From Larkinella soli (GTDB lineage: Bacteria > Bacteroidota > Bacteroidia > Cytophagales > Spirosomataceae): 64,000 bases of DNA. The stretch spans positions 63,971-127,970 of the forward strand of contig NZ_ML112622.1 in the NCBI RefSeq assembly GCF_003703975.1, in the 5' to 3' direction. A program made the translations under genes and the position numbers. The notes beneath the pieces were generated by a model that did not search any database, was not told where the DNA came from, and saw only the letters and a program-made list of their open reading frames with translations. How positions within the stretch are numbered: the first letter of the stretch is position 1; each line of letters begins with the position of its first letter. Below are positions 31,966 through 41,405 of this stretch, piece by piece.

Positions 31966-34617
31966 TCAGGGTTTGATCAGTTTCAGGGCTACGCTGCGGG
32001 AACCGCTGATGCCGCGGAGAACCAGGATTCCGGGCGTGGCCCGGCCGACCTCCAGCGTCTGGCGCTCGGTGCCGGCGGCCCGCTCAACAGACCGCTGGCC
32101 GAGCGGCCGGCCGTTCCCGTCGGTCAGCAGCAGTTGCAGGGGTTGCCCTTCCGCCCCGGTAACCTCCACCTCGATCCGGTCGCCAACGATGGGGTTCCCC
32201 TTAGCCACGAGTTTTAACTCGTGGGCCTCGTGGGCCTCGTGGACCTCGGGAGCCGTTTCCGCCGAAAGCCGCCCGGACCCGCACTGGAACGTTTTCGGAG
32301 CGCCTTTCAGGACGTAACCGCTGCCCAGCACGCGCACTTTCACGGCGGTGCCGCCGGTCAGCCCGCCCGGGGGCGAAAAGCTGAAGGCATGGGCGCCGTT
32401 GCCTTTTCCGGCGTTTTTCAGGTCCTGGCGATAGGCGTTGGCCGTCATGCTGGCCAGAACGGTTTCGCTGCCCGGACCGGTTTCGGTGTAGAGTTCTACC
32501 GTCAGCGGGGTGTTCGGTTTTTTGCGGTCCCAGACCCAGCCGCGAATGCCGCCACAGTCGGCCTTGTCGAGATAGCCCTCGAAATCGCCCGTGACGGGGC
32601 TGCCGCCTTCGGGGTTGACGATCAGGTTGAAGCTCACGCTGTTGGTGGCGCCCGGGCCGTCGGTGGCCGAGTAAGTCAGCAGGAAGGTGCCGGCCTGGGT
32701 GGGCGTGCCGCTGACGACCCGGCTGGACGCATCCAGGCTCAGACCCGCCGGCAGGCCGGCCAGCGCGTAGGTCAGCGAACCGCCTTCGGGGTCGGTGAAA
32801 GCCGGTAGCGTGGCCTGGAACGGCACGTTCACCTGCGCCACCAGCGGGACGGCCACCAGCACGGAGGGCGTGGGCGGCACCGGCGGTTTGTTGCCCGGCG
32901 GCACCGGACTGGTCTGGCAGACCAGCGCCTTCGGCGAATCTTTCAGGACGAAACTGCCGCCGGCAACGCGGGCTTTCAGCGTGTGCGGCTGACCGTCTTT
33001 CAAAGACTCCGGAAGGACGAACCGGAAGGCGTGCTTGCCGTTTCCCTTGCCTGCATCGAGCAGGTCCTGCCGGAAATCGCCCGCCGGGATGGTCGTGAGG
33101 AGGTTATCTCCGTCGAGAATATCGACCGATACGACGGTATTTGGTTTGTCGCGGTTCCAGACCCAGCCCCGGAAACTCTCGCAGTCGGCGCCGTTGATGT
33201 AGCCGTCGAAGCTGCCCGCCACCGGCCCGACCGAGCAGACCGCCTGAAGCTCATAAGCCCCGATGTCGATCCGCCCTCCGTTAAAAAACCGGTTGTTGCC
33301 CGCCAGATCGACCGGGCCGCTGGTGCCGGTGGTGGCGGCCGGGTCACCCGCATCGGCGGCCGGGGAACAGTTCGTGAGCTGAAAGTCGGTGTCGCTGATA
33401 AAGGGAGTGGTGGCGGTAGTCAGGTTGCCGGAACCGGTCACATAGGTGACGCCCGTATCGAAGAGGCTGTAGGTGGCGGCTACGTCCTTGTTGAAGGTGT
33501 TGCTGCCTCCGTTGTTCCAGATGATACAGTTTCTGAAGGTAACGATCCCGGTCGTGCTGTTGTAAATGACCGCCCCCTCGGCCGCCGTGTTCCCCGTAAA
33601 CGTACAGTTCGTGTAGGAAGGGTTGGTATAATTGAAAGCCACCCCACCCTTGTCGGCCTTATTTCCCGAAAAAAGACAGTTGGTAATGACCGGGCTTCCG
33701 CCTTCGTTGTCGATGGCCCCGCTGTTGTTGGTCGCTTCGTTTTTCGAGAAGGTGCAGCGGCTCACCACCGGGCTGCAGGCTCCTCCGCCCGTCAGACCGT
33801 TGTGGAGCGCCCCGCCCAGCGACGCCTTGTTTTCGATGAAATCACAGTGCGTGATGACCGGGTTACAGCTGACCGCGAAGCTCACCTCGTTGAACATTCC
33901 GGCCCCGGTCGAGGCCGTGTTGGCAAAAAACCGGCAATCGGTGAAAACCGGGCTGCAGGTGCCGCCGGAATGGGCCTGATTGTAGACCGCCCCGCCTGAA
34001 GCGCCGGCATTTCCCGTAAACAGGCAGTTTCGGACCGTCGGGCTGGCGTTTCGGTTGGCCATGCCGCCCCCGCCGAAGGTTTCCTCATCGAAGCCGTTGG
34101 CATTTCCGGCCGTGATGATGAAGCCGTCGAGGATGGCGCTGGTGGTCAGGGCCAGCGTGAGGTTCGCCACGACGTGGTAGGAGTTATCCGTATTCCCGGC
34201 CGCGCCGATCTCCCCGCTGAGCGTCGTCAGGGAGGGGGTGGTCAGATTGACGGCCGGACGCTCGCTGAGCTGCCCTTCATCCCCCTCGAAGCCGCCGTAC
34301 ACGGCCACGTTGTTCCGAAGGGAGAAACCGGCCGAACGGTCGTTGCCGGTGGTGGGTTTATACGTCCCGGCGGCTACCCATACCTGCACCTCCTGATTGC
34401 CGTTGTTCTGCGAGTAGGTGGCGGCCGTTTCGATGGCGGCTTGCAATTGGCTGCCGTCAAAGGCGTTCGCCCAGGTCGAGCCGTCTTTCACGGCCCCACC
34501 GGCCGGTGTCACGAAGTAAATCTTCTGACTGAAAGCCTGGAGGCCGGTAAGAAACAGGGAAACCAGCAGGAACAGAACCCGAAGTCCTGCTCTGCCGAAC
34601 AGTAAAGATGTTTTCAT
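31966..34617 (-). CDS. T9SS-exported beta-helix protein (choice-of-anchor Q type)
   Basis: An 883-residue secreted protein. It has a signal peptide, then a right-handed beta-helix (about 33-450) starting IYFVTPAGGAVKDGSTWANAF and carrying repeated CTFxGN turns, the choice-of-anchor Q layout. Two copies follow of a domain with GYI/GYL...C...RGWVWxRxKPNT...GNGxHAF, with a putative-Ig (He_PIG-like) domain between them. The C-terminal 80 residues form a type IX sorting domain ending in ALKLIKP. It is thus exported through the outer membrane and probably kept at the surface. A 9-bp tandem repeat (GTGGGCCTC) codes for HEAHEAHE just before the sorting domain. Confidence 0.85.
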   Translation of the reverse strand: MKTSLLFGRAGLRVLFLLVSLFLTGLQAFSQKIYFVTPAGGAVKDGSTWANAFDGSQLQAAIETAATYSQNNGNQEVQVWVAAGTYKPTTGNDRSAGFSLRNNVAVYGGFEGDEGQLSERPAVNLTTPSLTTLSGEIGAAGNTDNSYHVVANLTLALTTSAILDGFIITAGNANGFDEETFGGGGMANRNASPTVRNCLFTGNAGASGGAVYNQAHSGGTCSPVFTDCRFFANTASTGAGMFNEVSFAVSCNPVITHCDFIENKASLGGALHNGLTGGGACSPVVSRCTFSKNEATNNSGAIDNEGGSPVITNCLFSGNKADKGGVAFNYTNPSYTNCTFTGNTAAEGAVIYNSTTGIVTFRNCIIWNNGGSNTFNKDVAATYSLFDTGVTYVTGSGNLTTATTPFISDTDFQLTNCSPAADAGDPAATTGTSGPVDLAGNNRFFNGGRIDIGAYELQAVCSVGPVAGSFDGYINGADCESFRGWVWNRDKPNTVVSVDILDGDNLLTTIPAGDFRQDLLDAGKGNGKHAFRFVLPESLKDGQPHTLKARVAGGSFVLKDSPKALVCQTSPVPPGNKPPVPPTPSVLVAVPLVAQVNVPFQATLPAFTDPEGGSLTYALAGLPAGLSLDASSRVVSGTPTQAGTFLLTYSATDGPGATNSVSFNLIVNPEGGSPVTGDFEGYLDKADCGGIRGWVWDRKKPNTPLTVELYTETGPGSETVLASMTANAYRQDLKNAGKGNGAHAFSFSPPGGLTGGTAVKVRVLGSGYVLKGAPKTFQCGSGRLSAETAPEVHEAHEAHELKLVAKGNPIVGDRIEVEVTGAEGQPLQLLLTDGNGRPLGQRSVERAAGTERQTLEVGRATPGILVLRGISGSRSVALKLIKP

Positions 34618-34765
34618 TTGGGGGCGGTTTGGTGTGTTGGGATCGATTCAGGGCTGAAAATATACACCCGCCCCTTTCCCGGCGAGCCACAGTCGGTATC
34701 TGGCGGAAAAGGGTGAATAACTCCCGGAAAACAGCGGTTATCTGGCGAACCGCCGGCCGGGACGC

Positions 34766-35686
34766 TCAGGAAGCGTTGATCCAGAACCCGAAGTCGCGGA
34801 AGGTGGGGGCGGTCCACCAGTTGCGGGTAAAGTAAGCCTGATTGTTCCGGCCGGCCTGGCTCTGCAGCGGCTCGGCAACGGCCGTTCCGGTCCGTTTGGC
34901 CTTTTTCACGTCCGTTTCCGGCACGATCGCCGTGATATGGCCGGATCGGTTCGGCACTTTGTTCTGGGCGCAGACCACCACCACCAGCCCGTCGTTGGCG
35001 GCATTCTGCATCTGGGTAAAATCGAAGGTCCGGGTCCAGCCGAAAGTCGGCCCGAACTCCTTCAGCCAGTTGAACAGGCTATTGGCGTTCAGTTCGTTCA
35101 CGGTCTGCGCAAAAATGGGCGCCACCTCGATATTCCGGCCCAGCTTGTCGAGCGAGGTGGCCGACCACCACACCCGCGGCAGGTAAGCCCCGGCCAGAAA
35201 GCAGTAATCGTAGGCGTAGATGTTGCAGAAGGTCTGCGAGGGGGTCGGGGCATAACGGTTATTTTTCTCCACGCCCAGCCAGTTGACGATGGCCGTCAGT
35301 TGAGCCGCTTTTTCCTCCCCGGAGCCGGTTTTATCCCGGGTTTTCTGGCCCGGCTCGTTGAGGGCGAAGGCCATGCGGTCCTTGTTGGCGCGGACGACGG
35401 GTTTGTTCGTCGACAGATGGACCGGGCTGAGGCTGCTGTGCGGCAGGGGCGGCACAAAAGCCGTCTCCGGTACCAGAAAAGCACTGCTGACGAAACCTTC
35501 CACATCGGTGCCCTCGATGGTCGTGGAAACCTCCCACCAGGGCGCAACCGGGGCTTCGGCTTTCTTGGTCACCCGGTGCCCCATCGGAAGCACCGCCTTC
35601 TTGGTGTTGTCTTTTACGACCGGCTGCGACCGGAGGTTCAGCCCCTGCGAGGCTTTGTCGCTGACTCTGAAAAGTAGCTGTGACAT
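34766..35686 (-). CDS. Signal-less SH3-domain protein with a Cys/His hydrolase-like domain
   Basis: A 306-residue protein. Residues about 1-75 are a bacterial SH3 domain (LNLRSQPVV...VTKKAEAPVAPWWEV). The C-terminal half has TFCNIYAYDYCFLAG, resembling the catalytic-Cys CNxFxxD motif of phage-type cell-wall amidases/endopeptidases, and SGHITAIVPE with the His. Together this suggests a papain-fold peptidoglycan hydrolase. There is no signal peptide or lipobox. It would need another route to the wall, such as lysis, a phage tail or a contractile secretion system, or it may act in the cytoplasm. No immunity gene is obvious next to it. Confidence 0.6.
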   Translation of the reverse strand: MSQLLFRVSDKASQGLNLRSQPVVKDNTKKAVLPMGHRVTKKAEAPVAPWWEVSTTIEGTDVEGFVSSAFLVPETAFVPPLPHSSLSPVHLSTNKPVVRANKDRMAFALNEPGQKTRDKTGSGEEKAAQLTAIVNWLGVEKNNRYAPTPSQTFCNIYAYDYCFLAGAYLPRVWWSATSLDKLGRNIEVAPIFAQTVNELNANSLFNWLKEFGPTFGWTRTFDFTQMQNAANDGLVVVVCAQNKVPNRSGHITAIVPETDVKKAKRTGTAVAEPLQSQAGRNNQAYFTRNWWTAPTFRDFGFWINAS

Positions 35687-35819
35687 AGGAATGGCGGAGA
35701 TAAGGTGAAGAGGAAGATTCTCAGAGAGATAGACAGCGTGCGCTGCCTGATAAAGCTACTCCGAAATACCGGATAAACCATCGGTGATTTATTGACCGGT
35801 CAAAGCCGCACCCCGCCAT

Positions 35820-35854
35820 AAAAAAGGCCCTGAACCTACCGGTAGGTTCAGGGC
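35820..35854. terminator. Terminator after susD
   Basis: The perfect 28-bp palindrome GCCCTGAACCTACC/GGTAGGTTCAGGGC at 35827-35854 with an A-run on its left side, so it ends the susC-susD transcript (minus strand). Confidence 0.8.
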
Positions 35855-35899
35855 TTTGTGCTGATCAGGATTTGCAAATCCCGACCTGCTATTCAGCCG

Positions 35900-37462
35900 T
35901 TAGTTCGGGTAACCCGGGTTCTGCGTCTTGAGGTTCGGGTTGTTCAGCATCTCCTGCTTGGGCAGTGGCAGCAGCAGGTGTTTCTCCTGAAGCGCCTGCT
36001 TCGAGCTCTGGTTGACGTGGCCGACGAAGTTGTCGAAGCCTTTGGTCTGCTCGTTGAACACTTTCCGCAGACGAACCATGTCGAACCAGGTAATGCCTTC
36101 GTAGCACAGTTCGTACCAGCGCTCGCGCCATACGGCTTCGCGGAAGGTAGCCGGCGTGAAAGTGCCCAGCGCCGGAGTGGTCAGCTTGGCCCGGTCGCGA
36201 ATCCGCTTGTAGGCATCGTAAGCCGCCTGGGTCGGTCCGCCGACTTCGTTCTGCGCTTCGGCATACATCAGCAGCACCTCGGCATACCGGATCTGCGGCA
36301 CGTTCAGGTTGTTCAGACGCGTTCCGGCCACCCCCGCCGTACCGTTGGCGGTGCGGTTGAAGTGCTTGAACACATACGGTGCGCCGAGGCTGAAGGGGGC
36401 CCCGTTTCCGTTGGTGAAGTAGGTGGTGTAGAACCAGCCTTCCTGATCCTTCGCCCGCAGGTCGCCCGGCTCGAACGAGTTGTAGAACGAACTGGTCGGT
36501 ACCGAGCTGCCCGTCCCGGACGGACCGTTATAGGTCACCGGCTTGAAGTTCGGGTAGTAGTTGTCCATCGGGTTACCGGCCACCAGCGTGTTGTACTGGA
36601 GCATGAAGAGGTGCTCGACCCGGTTTTTCAGGCTTTCCCGGTGAACGTCTTCGTAGGTCGGGAACAGGTTGATCACCGTCGGGTTGGCATTGGCGTAGGT
36701 AATCACCTCGAAGGCTTTATCGGCCGCCAGTTTGTAGTGCGATGCGCCCTTATTGAGAGGGAAGCCGGCCATCGTCAGATACACTCTGGCCAGTTGCGCC
36801 TTCACGGCAGCCAGGTTCACCCGGCCGCTGACGTCCATCCAGGCCAGTCCGGCGCCTTCGGCGGCTTTCAGGTCCTCGACGATCAGATTATAGATCTGCT
36901 CCTGTGGGGTCCGCGAAGGCTGGAAGTCTTCCGAGGTCACCGTCTGCGGTTTGGTGATCAGCGGAATATCGCCCCAGAGACGAACCGCCATGAAGTAGGC
37001 CGTGGCCCGCAGGAAACGGGCTTCGCCCAGGATCTTGTTTTTCTGAGCGTCCGGCATCGGCGTGATGGGCGGCACCTTTTCGATCACCTGGTTGGCCTGG
37101 GCAATCACCTTGTACAGACCGTTCCAGTAGTTGACGACGTGGATCGTGTTCCCGTCATGCACCAGACCGTACAGGTTGTTCAGGTCGGAGTTCTGGGCGG
37201 TTTCCGTCGTCGAAGTTCCGGTCATGGCTTCCAGCAGCTGCCAGTTGGTCGAGAAGATACCGGCCCCGTCGCCAATAAAGCGAAGGTCGGCATAGACGGA
37301 AGCGATGGCGGCTTCGGCGTGGTCCGGGATCGTGTAGAAGTTGTCGGGCGTCAGGTTGGAGGGCGCCTGTTCATCCAGGAAGTCCTTACAGCCTACGGGT
37401 CCCAGCAGAGTGGCACCGAGAAGCGCCACCTTGCTCATTTTATTCAATATATTCAATTTCAT
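35900..37462 (-). CDS. SusD/RagB-type surface nutrient-binding lipoprotein
   Basis: A 520-residue SusD family protein. The signal peptide ends in a lipobox (LLGPVGCKDFL), so it is a lipoprotein at the outer surface. TPR-like helices (ILGEARFLRATAYFMAVRLWGDIPL; RYAEVLLMYAEAQNEV) and the C-terminal ...RRERWYEL-type block (WRERWYELCYEGITWFDMVRLRK) are typical. It captures a glycan or other nutrient and caps the SusC pore. It follows susC by 31 bp on the same strand. The ligand cannot be read from the sequence; no glycoside hydrolase is in the same operon. Confidence 0.95.
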   Translation of the reverse strand: MKLNILNKMSKVALLGATLLGPVGCKDFLDEQAPSNLTPDNFYTIPDHAEAAIASVYADLRFIGDGAGIFSTNWQLLEAMTGTSTTETAQNSDLNNLYGLVHDGNTIHVVNYWNGLYKVIAQANQVIEKVPPITPMPDAQKNKILGEARFLRATAYFMAVRLWGDIPLITKPQTVTSEDFQPSRTPQEQIYNLIVEDLKAAEGAGLAWMDVSGRVNLAAVKAQLARVYLTMAGFPLNKGASHYKLAADKAFEVITYANANPTVINLFPTYEDVHRESLKNRVEHLFMLQYNTLVAGNPMDNYYPNFKPVTYNGPSGTGSSVPTSSFYNSFEPGDLRAKDQEGWFYTTYFTNGNGAPFSLGAPYVFKHFNRTANGTAGVAGTRLNNLNVPQIRYAEVLLMYAEAQNEVGGPTQAAYDAYKRIRDRAKLTTPALGTFTPATFREAVWRERWYELCYEGITWFDMVRLRKVFNEQTKGFDNFVGHVNQSSKQALQEKHLLLPLPKQEMLNNPNLKTQNPGYPN

Positions 37463-37493
37463 TGTTATTCTCTTTAGGTCAATACGTTAAGGA

Positions 37494-40400
37494 TTAGAAG
37501 CCAACCTGCAGACCGAGCATATAGGTAGTCGGTTTCGGGTAGTTGTGCCAGATCATCCCCTGCGAGAAGGCACTGTTGCCGTCGCCCTGGTTGGTCGGGG
37601 TTACTTCCGGATCGCCGACGATCTTGTCATCGACCAGCAGGAAGAAGTTCTGCACCGTGGTGTACAGCCGCAGGCGGCTCAGTTTCAGACGGTTCGTCAG
37701 CGCCGACGGGAAGTTGTAACCCAGCAGGATGTTCCGGCCGCGCAGGAAGGAACCGTCCTTGATCCAGTGGCTGTCGACGTTCGTTACGTAACCGGCACGG
37801 GTGTCGCGGATTTCGGCGACCATCGTGTTCTGGTTCTGGGGGGTCCAGGCGTTCAGAACGGTCTTGTAGCTGTTAGCCAGCGCCTGACGGTCTTCGCTCG
37901 GGTGCAGGTTCATCAGCATGACGTCGTTGCCGTACATGAACTGAAGTTCCAGCGTGAAGTCGAAGTTCTTGTAACGCAGGTTGTTGGTGAACGCGCCCCA
38001 GCCTTTCGGGCTGCCGTTTCCGATGATGCTCCGGTCGGCGTCGGTGATGGCCTTGTCGCCGTTCACGTCGAGATACTTGATGTCGCCCGGCAGAATCGTC
38101 AGACCGTTCCGGTAGCTGGTGAACTTGGCGGCTTCTTCGCGCTCGGATTCGCTCCATACGCCCAGACGGGTCAGACCCCAGAACGCACCCACCGGCTCAC
38201 CCACGCGGATGACGTTGGTCGGGTTGGTGAAGTTCGGACCGCCGACGTTGAAGATGTCCGAAGGCGTGGCCAGCGAGAGCACCTTGTTCTTGTTCATCGA
38301 GATGTTGAACGTGCTGTTCCACTGGAACCCGCCCGAGTTGACGTTGACCGTGTTCAGGGAGAACTCGAAACCCTTGTTTTCCATCGAACCGACGTTCCGG
38401 CGGATGGTGGCATACCCGCTCGTACGCGGCACCGGGGCATCGAGCAGCATGTCGGTGGTCTTGCGGTAGTAGTAGTCGGCTTCCAGCGTGATCCGTCCGT
38501 TCAGCAGGCCGAGTTCAACACCCACGTCGGTCTGGGCGGTTTTTTCCCAGCGCAGGTCCGGGTTGGCCAGACGGGTGATCCCGGTACCGGCCACGCGCGA
38601 ATCGTTGAATACCGTGGCGTAGTTGGAACTCAGCAGGGCCAGCGAAGAGTACGGCGGAATTTCGGAGTTACCGGTCAGACCGTAGCTGGTCCGGAGTTTC
38701 AGGTTCGAGATCAGCGGGTTGTTCTTCAGGAAAGCCTCTTCCGACACCCGCCAGGCCAGAGCCGCCGAGGGGAAGAACGAGAACTTGTGGTTGGCCCCGA
38801 ACTTCGAGGAACCGTCGGCCCGGCCCGTCACCGTCACCAGGTACTTGTCCATCAGGCTGTAGTTGATCCGGCCGAAGTACGAGTTAAACGCAAACCGCGA
38901 CGCCCCCGAGCTGACGGCCGGGTTGGTAGCACCGGCACCCAGGTTGTTGAACGTGAAGTAGTCCGTAGCGAAGTTGTTGACGCTGGCACCGATGGCGAAG
39001 ATGTTCGTTTCCTGCCAGGAAATCCCCAGCAGCCCCGTGAAGTTGTGCTTGTCGCCGATCTGCTTGTTGTAGGTCAGGTAGTTTTCCAGCGACCAGAAGC
39101 TTTCTTTCCGGTTGCCCGCCGAAGCGTTTCCGTTTCCGCCGATGTTCAGCGTCCGGGTCTGCGACTGGTTGTTCTCCTGGGTCTGGATGTTGATCCCGAA
39201 GACCGTCCGCATTTCCAGCCCTTTCGCCAGGCTGATGTTTGAATACAAACTACCCAGCGTGGTCTGCGTGTTCAGGATATACTTCCGGCCCATCAGACGG
39301 TGGTATGAGCTCATCGTTCCTTCCGCATACGGATAGTCGCGGTTGTTGGCGAACGTACCGTCGGCGTAGCGAACCGGCATGAACGGGAAGTCTTCCACGA
39401 TCTGGCGAGCCACGGCGTCGTTGATGTCGACCAGGTTTTCGGTCTGGTTGTTGTAGCTCAGCGTCCCTCCCACTTTCAGCCAGCGTTTGATCTGGTCGTC
39501 GATGGTGAAGCGGCCGGAATAGCGTTTCATATACGAGGTCTTGATCAGACCCTGATCGTCGCGGTAGCCCAGCGAGAAGGAGTACTGGGTCCGTTCGGTT
39601 CCTCCGCTGAAGTTCAGCTGGTGGTTCTGCGACAGCTTGTTCTGGGACGTCTCCTTGAACCAGTCGGTATCGTAGAGCGGGTTGCCGTTGGCGTCGAAGA
39701 TGCGCGGGTCGGTCCGGCGCAGCTTGGGGTTCAGGTAGGCCCACTTGCCGGCGTTCCAGCCGACGGGGTCATATTTGGCCATGTTGGCCCAGGCCAGGTC
39801 CTCAACGGCCAGATATTCCCGGGCGTTCAGTACTTCCGGGCGGTTCGGGCCGATGGTGTTGACGCTGAAGTCGGCACTGTAGGATACCGTTCCTTCACCG
39901 GCCTTCCCTTTCCGGGTCGTTACGAGAATGACCCCGTTCGCACCCCGCGCTCCGTAGATGGCCGTCGAGGAAGCGTCTTTCAGTACCTCAACCGAAACGA
40001 TGTCGTTCGGGTTGATGTAGTCGATGGCCGAGCTGAACTGGTTCTGGGTTCCCTGCGGCAGCATCACCCCGTCGACCACGTAAAGCGGGTTGTTCGAGGA
40101 GTTGATGGAGCTGAAACCACGAATCCGGATGGTGGTCCGGCCGCCCGGCCGCCCGGAGTTGGTATTCACCTGCACGCCCGGCATACGGCCCGAGAGCGCC
40201 TGGGTGAGCGATGCCTGCGGACGCTCCCGCAGTTCGGCTTCCTTCACCGAACCGACGGCGCCCGTCAAATCGCTTTTCCGGGTCGTACCGTAACCGATGA
40301 CGACCACTTCGTCCAGTACCTTATTGTCCGGACGCAGCGTGACGTCGACCGTCGCCCGGTTGCCGATGGCAATTTCCTGGGTCAGATAGCCCACAAAAGA

Positions 40401-40706
40401 GAAGATAAGCGTACCGCCCTGGTCGGGTGCGGAGATGCTGTAGCCGCCGTTTGCATCGGTGGTAGAACCCCGCTGCGTTCCTTTCAGTACGATACTAACC
40501 CCCGGAAGGGCCGAGCCGTTTTCGTCGGTGACTTTCCCGCTGACCGTGCGGTCGGCCGGTTTCGTGTTTTCAATCAGGGGTGAAACCCGTTCAGGAGCAG
40601 TTGCCGCGAGGGCCGGATCGGTAAAGAGAAAAGTGGCCAGGAGTGGAATAACGGGAAGCCCCATCCTCCTGCCAGGGAGACCCTGGGAGAGTAAAGGTTT
40701 GAGCAT
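37494..40706 (-). CDS. SusC/RagA-type TonB-linked outer membrane transporter
   Basis: A 1,070-residue protein. A signal peptide (ending near ALAA) precedes a CarboxypepD_reg-like domain (about 54-130, VSGKVTDENGSALPGVSIVLKG) and the TonB box/plug start (LDEVVVIGYGTTRKSDLTGAV). The SusC hallmark LYVVDGVM...IEVLKDASSTAIYGARGANGVILVTT-like block is present, then a 22-strand barrel ending in LGLQVGF. It imports the nutrient captured by its SusD partner, using TonB energy. No sigma/anti-sigma or hybrid sensor gene is adjacent, so regulation is not visible. The 5' end of the unit faces a 290-bp AT-rich gap. Confidence 0.95.
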   Translation of the reverse strand: MLKPLLSQGLPGRRMGLPVIPLLATFLFTDPALAATAPERVSPLIENTKPADRTVSGKVTDENGSALPGVSIVLKGTQRGSTTDANGGYSISAPDQGGTLIFSFVGYLTQEIAIGNRATVDVTLRPDNKVLDEVVVIGYGTTRKSDLTGAVGSVKEAELRERPQASLTQALSGRMPGVQVNTNSGRPGGRTTIRIRGFSSINSSNNPLYVVDGVMLPQGTQNQFSSAIDYINPNDIVSVEVLKDASSTAIYGARGANGVILVTTRKGKAGEGTVSYSADFSVNTIGPNRPEVLNAREYLAVEDLAWANMAKYDPVGWNAGKWAYLNPKLRRTDPRIFDANGNPLYDTDWFKETSQNKLSQNHQLNFSGGTERTQYSFSLGYRDDQGLIKTSYMKRYSGRFTIDDQIKRWLKVGGTLSYNNQTENLVDINDAVARQIVEDFPFMPVRYADGTFANNRDYPYAEGTMSSYHRLMGRKYILNTQTTLGSLYSNISLAKGLEMRTVFGINIQTQENNQSQTRTLNIGGNGNASAGNRKESFWSLENYLTYNKQIGDKHNFTGLLGISWQETNIFAIGASVNNFATDYFTFNNLGAGATNPAVSSGASRFAFNSYFGRINYSLMDKYLVTVTGRADGSSKFGANHKFSFFPSAALAWRVSEEAFLKNNPLISNLKLRTSYGLTGNSEIPPYSSLALLSSNYATVFNDSRVAGTGITRLANPDLRWEKTAQTDVGVELGLLNGRITLEADYYYRKTTDMLLDAPVPRTSGYATIRRNVGSMENKGFEFSLNTVNVNSGGFQWNSTFNISMNKNKVLSLATPSDIFNVGGPNFTNPTNVIRVGEPVGAFWGLTRLGVWSESEREEAAKFTSYRNGLTILPGDIKYLDVNGDKAITDADRSIIGNGSPKGWGAFTNNLRYKNFDFTLELQFMYGNDVMLMNLHPSEDRQALANSYKTVLNAWTPQNQNTMVAEIRDTRAGYVTNVDSHWIKDGSFLRGRNILLGYNFPSALTNRLKLSRLRLYTTVQNFFLLVDDKIVGDPEVTPTNQGDGNSAFSQGMIWHNYPKPTTYMLGLQVGF

Positions 40707-40930
40707 AGAGATTGTGCCGGAAGGGCATTGACGGTTGGATTAGAAAAATAAATTAACCGTGAAGAAACAGGAATATTTCGTATTTATAAAAGGAGAGTCA
40801 AAGAATTATTAAAATTTTAAAGAAATAGTAAAAAATACGGTAAAATCCCGGCCCGACTTACTTATTATTAAAGGTTATTAAAGCGCTTGATTCATAATTA
40901 CATACGTTAAATATACCTTAGGGTATCCCC

Positions 40931-40971
40931 AAAAAAGGGTACGGGTCGGCATCCGAAGGGAGCCGACCCGT
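40931..40971 (-). terminator. Terminator between the small gene at 40994 and susC
   Basis: ACGGGTCGGC (40941-40950) pairs perfectly with GCCGACCCGT (40962-40971). An A-run at 40931-40936 gives a T-run on the minus strand, insulating susC from the upstream gene. Confidence 0.75.
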
Positions 40972-40993
40972 ATTTTTACAATTCCTTAACCTA

Positions 40994-41263
40994 TTATGAT
41001 CTCTGCGAAGCCTCTTGCTGAACCCGGTCGAGCTCGTCCTCCATCCACTTCCAGACGGCATCGTCCAGCTGGTTCTTCAGGTCCTGGAAACCGGCCAGAG
41101 ACTCGTCGCCCTCGCGGAGCGTGTCCCGGAAGACGTCGTCGCCGAGTTCGATGGCGAACAGCAGCCGGGTCGCGTAGTTGCGGATGAGCATTTTCTGCCG
41201 AAGCCGGGGGCTTCCGCCCTCCGCCGGAAAACCGGGGTTTCTGAGATTCCGAAAAGACTTCAT
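40994..41263 (-). CDS. Small hypothetical protein divergent from the XRE regulator
   Basis: An 89-residue charged protein from the ATG at 41263; a later ATG at 41191 would give 65 residues. The C-terminal part (FAIELGDDVFRDTLREGDESLAGFQDLKNQLDDAVWKW...) is acidic and helical. It looks like a small adaptor or an antitoxin-like protein, but I recognise no family. It is transcribed away from the XRE/S24-like regulator with about 140 bp between, so it may be that regulator's target. Confidence 0.5.
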   Translation of the reverse strand: MKSFRNLRNPGFPAEGGSPRLRQKMLIRNYATRLLFAIELGDDVFRDTLREGDESLAGFQDLKNQLDDAVWKWMEDELDRVQQEASQRS

Positions 41264-41364
41264 CTTCGATTTTGTGCTTTGATGGGGATTGACATACCTT
41301 AGCCGGTTCGCAGTTTTCCTAAGCAAAGGCAAAACAGGAACCCGATGCTAAAGTCAAAATTTTT

Positions 41365-41379
41365 CTTTGTACACACAAG
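41365..41379. promoter_or_regulatory. Possible operator of the XRE/S24-like regulator
   Basis: CTTTGTACACACAAG is an imperfect inverted repeat (CTT-GT...AC-AAG) 26 bp before the GTG start and inside the divergent intergenic region. It is a weak candidate by position. Confidence 0.25.
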
Positions 41380-41405
41380 AAATAACTGGAAAAAATTTAC
41401 TTCCC

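Noticed and set aside
35858-37477. 539-codon plus-strand frame opposite susD
   Set aside because: Shadow frame rich in Arg, Val and Gly; susD is unmistakable.
37545-40583. Long plus-strand frames opposite susC
   Set aside because: Shadows of the conserved TonB-linked transporter gene.
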